Positions 8,229 through 13,738 of a stretch of DNA of 18,128 nt are shown here, one piece after another. The translations under genes and the position numbers were made by a program. The notes beneath the pieces were generated by a model, which saw only the letters and a list, made by a program, of their open reading frames with translations, was not told the origin of the DNA and did not search any database. The stretch comes from Clostridiales bacterium (GTDB lineage Bacteria; Bacillota; Clostridia; Christensenellales; Aristaeellaceae). Position 1 is the stretch's first letter; each line of letters starts with the position of its first letter. The stretch covers positions 1 to 18,128 of the forward strand of contig SFFS01000071.1 in NCBI GenBank assembly GCA_004557805.1, given 5' to 3'.

Positions 8229-9266
8229 TCATGCGAACATTTCCAGATAGCGCCGCTTCATCTTCAGCCCATAGCAGATGCTCGCAGGCGGCAGACTCTC
8301 GCCCAGCAGCTGCTTGACGCGCAGATACGGCAGGTTCATCCCGCCTTCCTTGAAAATGCGCATCGTCGCCGCAATGCGCGGGTTCACTTCCATCAGCACG
8401 GGACGGCCTTCCGCGTCGCAGCGGAAGTCCAGGTCGGCGCTGCCGTCGAACCCCAACGCGGCGATGACGCCGCGCGCAATCGCATACGCTTCCGGGTTAT
8501 CGGCCAGCGTGGCCTCCTGCGGAATGCTCGCCAGGTTCACGTTTGATTCGCGATAGGCCATATACAGGATTTTGCCGTGATCGGCCAGCAAATCGACCGA
8601 CCCCTCCGCACCTGGCAGGCATTCCATCGCCATCATTTCAGGCATTTGCGGCCGTTCGCGCAGGGCGGCCTGCAATTCCTCCATCGTCGTATACATCGAG
8701 TTCGGCTTTTCGCCAAAGAGCAGATCGTACCGCGATTTCGCCGGATCGAGAATCCGAATCCCGCGGCTGCCGCTCAGCTCCGTCGCCTTCACACATACGG
8801 CCTTTTCCGGATACCCCGCCGCCTCGCACGCAGGCAGCAGTTCGTCCGCCGTGCGTACGGCGCGAAACTTCGGAACCTTCAGCCCGCTTGCCTGCATGAA
8901 CTCATAAAACCGCAGCTTGTTCGCGCAGATTTCAACGCTCCGCCTGTCCGAAACGGAAAGCCGCGTGCCTGCGGCCTCAAAATCAGCCTGACGGTCGATC
9001 AGCGGCAGCAGCTCGGCCGACATGAACGGCATCAGCACGTCCACCCGTTCCGTTTTACAGATGGACAGCAGCGTTTCGGCGTAGCGCGGATCGGCCGCCG
9101 CGGGAACGGGATACAACGCGTCGTAGAGCGCGCAGAGCGTTTTATCCTCGTGCATGTCCACGCCGATCAGCCGCACGTTCCTCTCGCCGTTTTCCTTGAG
9201 ACAGTTTACGATTCCCGGCGCAAACTGCGCCGCGCAGGCCGTAAGCAGCACCGTGATTTCTCTCAT
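8229..9266 (-). CDS. ATP-grasp ligase, carbamoyl-phosphate-synthase-like
   Basis: 345-aa ATP-grasp enzyme. Visible blocks, in order: a Rossmann-like pre-ATP-grasp domain (ITVLLTACAAQFAPG, then GVDMHED), VDVLMPFMSAEL, NKLRFYEFM, the ATP-binding lysine region VCVKATELSGSRGI, MECLPGAEGSVDLL, and the metal/ATP site VLMEVNPRIAATMRIF near the C-terminus. ATP-grasp enzymes activate a carboxylate as acyl phosphate and couple it to an amine or other nucleophile. The gene follows the PLP decarboxylase-like gene by 19 nt and precedes the CapM-like transferase. I infer that the pair makes and attaches an amino acid or amine to the glycan or its precursor. The open frame extends upstream to 9353, but that stretch overlaps the preceding gene and has no family similarity. 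The ATG at 9266 has GAGGGG about 8-9 nt upstream. The substrate is unknown. Confidence 0.86.
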   Translation of the reverse strand: MREITVLLTACAAQFAPGIVNCLKENGERNVRLIGVDMHEDKTLCALYDALYPVPAAADPRYAETLLSICKTERVDVLMPFMSAELLPLIDRQADFEAAGTRLSVSDRRSVEICANKLRFYEFMQASGLKVPKFRAVRTADELLPACEAAGYPEKAVCVKATELSGSRGIRILDPAKSRYDLLFGEKPNSMYTTMEELQAALRERPQMPEMMAMECLPGAEGSVDLLADHGKILYMAYRESNVNLASIPQEATLADNPEAYAIARGVIAALGFDGSADLDFRCDAEGRPVLMEVNPRIAATMRIFKEGGMNLPYLRVKQLLGESLPPASICYGLKMKRRYLEMFA

Positions 9267-9285
9267 GCCGGTTTCCCCTCGCGTA

Positions 9286-10539
9286 TCAGAAAATATAGGT
9301 GGAGAACACATCCTCGAACGTTTCCGCGCGCTTGATGCAATCGACGCTTCCATCCGCCTTCAGCCGAACCATCGCACAGTTGGGATAGATGAACGGCGGC
9401 TTGAAAACGTTGCTGTAGCTGCCCACGTTGCGGAACTGCACCACATCCCCCACGGCGATTTCGCCGCAGAAGCCGCGATACATTTCGTCGTGCTCCAGGC
9501 AGGTATAGCCCGCAAACTCGGCGTCCCTGCACATGCGCGGCGCCTGTCCGCGCCGGAAAACGCTGACCGGCAGCTGCTTGAGGCGGCAGATATCGCCCAT
9601 ATTGCCGCCGCTGCCATCAAAAGTGACGAACGTTTTTCCCTTAACGGTCTTTATGCTCTGCACCGTCGAGAGGAAGCTCAGATATCCCGATACGACGGTC
9701 GTCCCCGGCTCGGTATACAGAACCGGCTGCTTTTCCGGCGGGAGCGCGCCGTATTTTTCGCGCATCGCGCCGGCAAGAATCGCCGCATATTCGCCATATT
9801 CCGGGATATGCCCGCCAAACTGCGCGGCGAGCGAGGGCTCCATGACTGAGTTCATACCGCTTCCAAAATCGACAAATTCCAGCTCGTCGTCGGAAAAGTA
9901 CCGGTCGATCAGCGCAAACAGCACGCGCACGCGGTTCCGCCACGCTTCCAAACTGCGCGAACGCCCCACATGGCAGTGCACGCCTGCGATGCGCAGGTTC
10001 GGCTGCGCCCGCACAAGCGCGACGGCCTCGTCTATTTCCGCGCCCTCGCGCGGGAATTCATACGCATCCAGCCCAAAGCGCGAAACGAAATCCTGCCCGA
10101 TATCGACGTTCACGCGGAACGCAAGGCGGAACGTTTTCTCCGGATGCGCGCCCGCAAAGCGCGCCACGCTGCGCAGCTCGTCGAGGTTATCGATATTCGC
10201 CGCGCCGCCTTCGAGCAGATGCTCGTACAGCCCCGGCCCCTTGACCGGGCCGTTATAGACGATGCCGCCCGCGTTGTAGCCAAGCCTGCGTGCAAGCCGG
10301 TATTCCATATCGGACACGACCTCCGCCGCGCCGCCCAGCTCCTTCACCTTCGCGCAGATGCAGGGCGTGTAGTTCGTCTTGTAGGAATAGGCGATGTTGT
10401 ATTTCGGATAAATCGCGCGGAACGCTTCGAGCAGCGCGCGGTAATTGGCGGCAAACGCCTCCTCATGGAAAACATACACGGGCGAACCGAATTCGCCCGC
10501 AATGCGGTCTACCTGCCTGTCCGTCAGCTTACAGTTCAT
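9286..10539 (-). CDS. Fold-type III PLP-dependent decarboxylase-like enzyme (LysA/ornithine-decarboxylase family)
   Basis: 417-aa member of the group IV amino acid decarboxylase family (diaminopimelate, ornithine/arginine and carboxynorspermidine decarboxylases). The alanine-racemase-like barrel carries the PLP lysine K54 in AYSYKTN and HCHVG at 188-192. The C-terminal beta domain has TCLEHDE (346-352), aligning with the CESGD segment whose Cys is catalytic, and GSYSNVF (373-379), matching the GAY segment. Two landmarks differ from textbook LysA: EPGR is EPGT (277-280), and the glycine-rich phosphate loop reads DFGSGMNS (224-231). The substrate is therefore probably not diaminopimelate, and the enzyme may be a specialised decarboxylase or racemase for a glycan substituent. 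AAAGGA precedes the ATG. It overlaps the mono-topic transferase stop by 11 nt and is followed by the ATP-grasp gene. Confidence 0.87.
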   Translation of the reverse strand: MNCKLTDRQVDRIAGEFGSPVYVFHEEAFAANYRALLEAFRAIYPKYNIAYSYKTNYTPCICAKVKELGGAAEVVSDMEYRLARRLGYNAGGIVYNGPVKGPGLYEHLLEGGAANIDNLDELRSVARFAGAHPEKTFRLAFRVNVDIGQDFVSRFGLDAYEFPREGAEIDEAVALVRAQPNLRIAGVHCHVGRSRSLEAWRNRVRVLFALIDRYFSDDELEFVDFGSGMNSVMEPSLAAQFGGHIPEYGEYAAILAGAMREKYGALPPEKQPVLYTEPGTTVVSGYLSFLSTVQSIKTVKGKTFVTFDGSGGNMGDICRLKQLPVSVFRRGQAPRMCRDAEFAGYTCLEHDEMYRGFCGEIAVGDVVQFRNVGSYSNVFKPPFIYPNCAMVRLKADGSVDCIKRAETFEDVFSTYIF

Positions 10540-11161
10540 GTTCGTCCTTTCTCATCTGCGCGCGGTATTCGCTCAGATGCGGCCTGTCCTCCGCGCCGTA
10601 ATTGTTTTCGACGCGCTTGAAAAGAATCTTCACCGTCGCCAGAATCACCCGGCAGTCGAGCGCGAACGATACGTGCCGGGCATAATCGACGTCGTAGCGG
10701 AACTGCGTCTCCCAGGAGGGCGTCGTTTCGCCGCACAGCCCGTCCGGCGGGATCAGCCCGCCGCGCACCGTATGCCGCGCGCGTTCTTGCGGGAGGAAGT
10801 ACGGCCCGTAGTACGTCGGCAGCGGCCGCGGCCCCACGAACGACATATCTCCCCGCAGGATGGAAAACAATTCCGGCAGTTCGTCCAGCGAGGACGAGCG
10901 CAGCGCGACGCCGAACTTCGTCAGCCGCTGCTGTTCGTCGAGCAGCGCGCCGTCCGCGCCGCGCGCGTCGGTCATCGTGCGGAATTTATACATGCGAAAC
11001 GGCTTTTCTCCCCGCCCGATGCGTTCCTGTGAAAAGAGCACCGGCCTGCCCATTTTCACGCGCACCAGCAGCGCGATCACCGCGTACACGGGCGAGAGCA
11101 GCACGATCAGCGCCGCGCTGAGCAGAATATCGATCAGCCGCTTTCCAAACCTCTCATACAT
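10529..11161 (-). CDS. Small mono-topic phosphoglycosyl transferase (PglC/EpsL-like)
   Basis: About 210-aa bacterial sugar transferase of the small PglC-like type: one N-terminal re-entrant hydrophobic helix (about residues 10-35) and a cytoplasmic catalytic domain. Numbered from the upstream GTG at 11173, motifs are YKFRTMTDA (62-70), the catalytic Asp-Glu pair in SLDELPEL (D97, E98) and GPRPLP (114-119). It should move a sugar-phosphate from a UDP-sugar to undecaprenyl phosphate. The usual RPGITGWAQVNGRN-like segment is replaced by RGGLIPPDGLCGETTPSW (137-154), marking a divergent subgroup. A GTG at 11173 is possible but has no proper ribosome site; the ATG at 11161 lies 11 nt after GGGAG. 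It follows the 59-aa ORF by 30 nt and overlaps the PLP enzyme gene by 11 nt. It is the second initiating enzyme in the locus. Confidence 0.9.
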   Translation of the reverse strand: MYERFGKRLIDILLSAALIVLLSPVYAVIALLVRVKMGRPVLFSQERIGRGEKPFRMYKFRTMTDARGADGALLDEQQRLTKFGVALRSSSLDELPELFSILRGDMSFVGPRPLPTYYGPYFLPQERARHTVRGGLIPPDGLCGETTPSWETQFRYDVDYARHVSFALDCRVILATVKILFKRVENNYGAEDRPHLSEYRAQMRKDEHEL

Positions 11162-11191
11162 GGTCTTTTCCACTCCCGCGCAGGATAATTT

Positions 11192-11371
11192 TTATGCGGC
11201 TGCGCCGCACAATTTCCGCAGCCTTTCCCGCTCTCCCTCCGCCGGCAGCATATGCGTTCCGTCGTCCGCCGCCATCTCCTTATAGGAGAAAAGAGGCCCC
11301 GGAATCCGGAAAGCCTCGCCATCCTTCAGCAGCCTCCGCACCGCTTCAGGTTTCATGTCGGAAAAATTCAT
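11192..11371 (-). CDS. Small unrecognised protein, 59 aa
   Basis: A 59-codon frame, ATG at 11371-11369 to TAA at 11194-11192, begins MNFSDMKPEAVRRLLKDGEA and ends LRKLCGAAA. I do not recognise a family. It is charged, has no membrane segment or signal peptide, and is probably a small soluble helical protein with one Cys near the end. Support for it being real: the upstream sequence AGGGAG is about 8 nt before the ATG, it starts 21 nt after the PIG-L stop, and it ends 30 nt before the next gene's start. It thus exactly fills an otherwise empty 230-nt gap in a tightly packed operon. It could be an accessory subunit of a neighbouring tailoring enzyme, or a remnant of a larger gene. Confidence 0.6.
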   Translation of the reverse strand: MNFSDMKPEAVRRLLKDGEAFRIPGPLFSYKEMAADDGTHMLPAEGERERLRKLCGAAA

Positions 11372-11392
11372 CGCCGCTGCTCCCTGACGAAC

Positions 11393-12076
11393 TTATACAT
11401 CGGCCCGCTGATAAACGCACTCGAACGCCTCGGCATAGTTACAGCCCGCCTGCGCGCCGCGGAACGCCGCCAGCCCGCCGATCGCCTCCCGCGAGCGCGG
11501 ATGCGGATACGGGCGCATCACGCCCTTATATTTTGCAAGCGCTTCGAGCTTGCGCGTCACGCCTTCCTGCCCCACCTCGACGAAATAGTTCGGAGCGAAC
11601 CGCCGCACGGACGCGTCGAGCGACCATTCGGTCGACGACGGTACTTCCATATACAGCAGCAGCCTCAGCGGCGGCACGCCCTCCCGGCGCTGGAAAAGCC
11701 GCGCCGCGGCCTGCGCCGCCTGGCTGGTCATCGCGTGATCGTTGTTCGTATCGGACGGATGATGCGTGATGATCGCCTCGGCGGAAAAATCCGCAATCGC
11801 CTTCTCTATAAACTGCACCAGTTCCAGATGCGGCGTGGTGTTCATTTTGATGTTCGGAAAATCCGCGCGGTAAACCCGACTCACGCCGAGCAGCGCAAGC
11901 GCCGCCTCTTCATCCGCCTGCAGCGTATCGGAAAGGTTGGCGCGCGCGCCGGCGCTCGCCGCCATGATGCACACCGCCACGCGGTGCCCGTTTTCCGTAA
12001 GCTTCCGAATGGTCGCGCCCGCCCCGAGCGTCTCATCGTCCGCGCGTCCGCGCCGTATCGGTTCAGTTTTTCGCAT
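11393..12076 (-). CDS. PIG-L/LmbE deacetylase family protein with abnormal N-terminus
   Basis: About 227 aa from the ATG at 12076; the open frame continues upstream within the BY-kinase gene to a TTG at 12142. PIG-L enzymes are zinc-dependent N-deacetylases acting on GlcNAc-type sugars. The downstream core is good: ADDETLGAGATIRKL, then the metal-site motif THHPSDTNNDH (about 104-114 from the ATG), and the family-like C-terminal half. The expected first strand and AHPDDE motif are damaged: the sequence reads GRADDE, so the zinc-ligand His is Arg, and the hydrophobic strand before it is replaced by MRKTEPIRR. This junction coincides with a 20-bp repeat (12050-12069). The protein may be inactive, re-purposed, or broken by recombination. 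It overlaps the BY-kinase end by 14 nt. Confidence 0.72.
   Translation of the reverse strand: MRKTEPIRRGRADDETLGAGATIRKLTENGHRVAVCIMAASAGARANLSDTLQADEEAALALLGVSRVYRADFPNIKMNTTPHLELVQFIEKAIADFSAEAIITHHPSDTNNDHAMTSQAAQAAARLFQRREGVPPLRLLLYMEVPSSTEWSLDASVRRFAPNYFVEVGQEGVTRKLEALAKYKGVMRPYPHPRSREAIGGLAAFRGAQAGCNYAEAFECVYQRADV
12050..12069. repeat. 20-bp direct repeat, copy 1 (BY-kinase/PIG-L junction)
   Basis: The plus-strand sequence GCGCCGTATCGGTTCAGTTT is identical to 13537-13556 in the same orientation. This copy contains the BY-kinase stop codon and the aberrant start of the PIG-L reading frame. The two copies bracket about 1.47 kb holding the BY-kinase and Wzz genes. Confidence 0.85.
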
Positions 12077-12743
12077 GCGCGTAAGCCCGGCAGCGCGCGT
12101 AAAGCGCCTTGTTATAAAACCTTCTGCTACTGAGCGTTTCAAACGTCACGCCGTTGAAAACAGCCCCCAGCACAGGGGTCCCGCTGCGTTCCATCTGCTG
12201 TCGCGCCTGCACGAGCGCCTTGCGGCGCGCGGCGGCGTATTTCACCGCAAAAACCGTCCCATCGCAGAAGCGCGCGATTTCCATCGCGTCGGCATACAGC
12301 CCCGCCGCAGGCGAATCCACAATGACGAACTCAAACCGCTGTGCAAGCGCCTGCAGCAGCGTCTCCAGCCGCGGCGAATTGAGCAGCGTCAGCGGATTCT
12401 CCGCTACTGTACCCGAATCCACTGTTGCCGCGCCCGCAACTGCCGTCTGCACAATCGCTTCATCTAACTCGCACTTGTCCGTCAGATAATCGGAAAGCCC
12501 CTTCTCCGTGCCCTGCGTGCACCGCAGATCGGCGTCCACAAGCACCGCCGTATGTCCAAGCCGCGCCAGCGTGCGCACGATGTTCGCCGCAAGGAACGTC
12601 TTTCCTTCGCCCGCAAGGCAGCTCGTCACCAGAATCCGTTTTCCCGTTCCCGTCGCCAGCGCCAACCTGGTGCAAAGCGCGTTCATTTCCTCACGGCCCG
12701 CGCAATCGAGCTCCGGAAGGCGTTCAAATTCAGCATGATTCAT
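12063..12743 (-). CDS. BY-kinase (CapB/CpsD/YwqD-like), polysaccharide co-polymerase partner
   Basis: 226-aa bacterial tyrosine kinase of the P-loop CpsD/CapB family, which autophosphorylates C-terminal tyrosines and, with the Wzz membrane adaptor, controls chain length and export. Walker A is SCLAGEGKT (41-49), Walker A' is VLVDADLR (67-74), and Walker B is FVIVDSPA (139-146), where most relatives have a DTPP-like sequence. The C-terminus is short and carries only three spaced tyrosines (Y210, Y215, Y221) instead of a dense cluster, ending YAHAKN inside the 20-bp repeat. The start overlaps the Wzz stop (ATGA), with a near-perfect AAGGAGGG ribosome site. The split adaptor/kinase arrangement is typical of Gram-positive bacteria. 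No cognate PHP or low-molecular-weight phosphatase is seen in the window. Confidence 0.92.
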   Translation of the reverse strand: MNHAEFERLPELDCAGREEMNALCTRLALATGTGKRILVTSCLAGEGKTFLAANIVRTLARLGHTAVLVDADLRCTQGTEKGLSDYLTDKCELDEAIVQTAVAGAATVDSGTVAENPLTLLNSPRLETLLQALAQRFEFVIVDSPAAGLYADAMEIARFCDGTVFAVKYAAARRKALVQARQQMERSGTPVLGAVFNGVTFETLSSRRFYNKALYARCRAYAHAKN

Positions 12744-13483
12744 TTGCGTCCCTCCTTATTTCCCTGCGGGATTTCTCCCAACACCGGCATACCCGCATAG
12801 CGCTCAATATCCGCAGCGCACAGAATCCGGTCGTTTGTAACAAACCACACGGTATAGAATCCTGCAACCAACACAACGCCCAGAATAAATCCGAGTATCG
12901 CCATCCTCGCCGTCTTATCCTCCGGCGCGGCGCTGGAGGGCGACGTCGGCACAAGCGCCTCGGCGAAAATACTCGGCTCGGTGCGTCCAAGCACCTCGGA
13001 GATATATTTTCTTCCGGCCTCCGCATATGCGTTCGCCATCGCGGCGGCCTCCTCCGCGCTTCCAGATTTCACCGTAATATACAAAATGCGCGTATTGCTC
13101 GGATTGCTTACGGAAACCATGCCGTTCATCTGCGAATAACTGTAATCGAGTCCCAGCTCCTCGCGCACCTGCTCGTGCAGCTGCCAGTTCTGGAACACCT
13201 CGCGATAATCGTTTACCAGCTGCGAATACATCGACAGGTCATTCAATTTTTCGCCCCGCTTCGCTTCGCCCATAAGGTTCAGCTTGCTGGTCGCCGTATA
13301 ATAAACCGGCGCCGCCTTGGGCCGGTTCATTAGACCCATCACCGCTGCCAGAACCAGCCCGGCAATCAGCATAAACTTAATTTTATCCAGCAAACAATAC
13401 ATCAGTTCAACCAGATCAATCTCGTTTGACCGCATGACCGAAGGCCCCGTATCCTGAACAGCCGTCTTTTTCAATTCCTGCAT
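12740..13483 (-). CDS. Wzz/CapA-family chain-length regulator and BY-kinase adaptor
   Basis: About 247-aa membrane protein of the Wzz/YveK/CapA type. The first transmembrane segment follows NEIDLVELMYCLLDKIKFML. An extracytoplasmic domain of about 140 residues follows. The second segment (ARMAILGFILGVVLVAGF) leads into a short cytoplasmic tail with DIERYAGMPVLGEIP, the typical kinase-activating end. It sets glycan length by scaffolding Wzy and activates the kinase encoded directly downstream (4-nt overlap). An in-frame ATG at 13528 would add 15 charged residues, but it lies in the loop of a GC-rich hairpin (13517-13539) without a ribosome site. The ATG at 13483 follows GGAGAG and is preferred. 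First gene after the perfect promoter at 13576-13604. Confidence 0.9.
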   Translation of the reverse strand: MQELKKTAVQDTGPSVMRSNEIDLVELMYCLLDKIKFMLIAGLVLAAVMGLMNRPKAAPVYYTATSKLNLMGEAKRGEKLNDLSMYSQLVNDYREVFQNWQLHEQVREELGLDYSYSQMNGMVSVSNPSNTRILYITVKSGSAEEAAAMANAYAEAGRKYISEVLGRTEPSIFAEALVPTSPSSAAPEDKTARMAILGFILGVVLVAGFYTVWFVTNDRILCAADIERYAGMPVLGEIPQGNKEGRK

Positions 13484-13516
13484 GCGCTTTTCTCTCCATC
13501 CTTTGTTTTTTTCTTC

Positions 13517-13539
13517 CGCTGCGTCCATCGCCCGCAGCG
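13517..13539 (-). promoter_or_regulatory. 5'-leader hairpin of the wzz operon
   Basis: In the minus-strand transcript CGCTGCG pairs perfectly with CGCAGCG around a 9-nt loop that contains an AUG. It lies about 30-50 nt after the expected transcription start and overlaps one end of the 20-bp repeat. It could stabilise the mRNA, hide the upstream AUG, or act as a recognition element for a processive antiterminator. The function is inference. Confidence 0.4.
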
Positions 13540-13556
13540 CCGTATCGGTTCAGTTT
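13537..13556. repeat. 20-bp direct repeat, copy 2 (leader of the wzz operon)
   Basis: Identical to 12050-12069 (GCGCCGTATCGGTTCAGTTT on the plus strand), in the same orientation. Here it sits about 20 bp downstream of the -10 box, inside the transcribed leader and partly within the leader hairpin. The core CCG-TAT-CGG is symmetric. Confidence 0.85.
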
Positions 13557-13575
13557 CCGCTCAACCCATTGTCTC

Positions 13576-13604
13576 ATTATAGAGTGACGCTCCATTCATG
13601 TCAA
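13576..13604 (-). promoter_or_regulatory. Perfect sigma-A-type promoter of the wzz operon
   Basis: On the minus strand, TTGACA (13604-13599) and TATAAT (13581-13576) are spaced exactly 17 bp apart, a full match to the housekeeping consensus. Transcription should begin near 13569, giving a leader of about 85 nt before the preferred Wzz start. It lies just downstream of the ABC-permease terminator, so the operon is insulated. Confidence 0.92.
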
Positions 13605-13645
13605 TAGCGCAAGACCTCGCTGCGACCTGTATTCACCGTTCAACG

Positions 13646-13660
13646 ATTATGTTTCATAAT
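13646..13660. promoter_or_regulatory. Candidate operator upstream of the wzz promoter
   Basis: Perfect inverted repeat ATTATG-TTT-CATAAT, about 42 bp upstream of the -35 hexamer. It resembles the palindrome upstream of the second polysaccharide promoter (5964-5977): ATTAT and ATAAT arms around a short spacer. Possible activator or repressor site. It also abuts the terminator U-tract, so it may simply be AT-rich terminator-flanking sequence. Confidence 0.35.
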
Positions 13661-13663
13661 TAT

Positions 13664-13713
13664 AAAAAGCGCGCCGGAACGTTCCGCAAGAGCAGAGCCT
13701 CGTTCCGGCGCGC
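13664..13713 (-). terminator. Strong intrinsic terminator after the ABC transporter operon
   Basis: On the minus strand a 13-bp perfect stem, GCGCGCCGGAACG (13713-13701) with CGTTCCGGCGCGC (13681-13669), encloses a 19-nt loop and is followed by TTTTT (13668-13664). It begins 25 nt after the permease stop. It ends the TetR-ABC operon and separates it from the polysaccharide operon. Confidence 0.93.
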
Positions 13714-13738
13714 CAGGCGTCGTTTTTATTTTCGGCGC

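Noticed and set aside
9267..9353. N-terminal extension of the ATP-grasp frame
   Set aside because: It overlaps the end of the PLP enzyme gene, lacks family similarity, and the internal ATG at 9266 has its own ribosome site.
13484..13528. Longer Wzz start at 13528
   Set aside because: The ATG lies in the loop of a GC-rich hairpin without a ribosome site, and the added residues are charged and not part of the Wzz domain.
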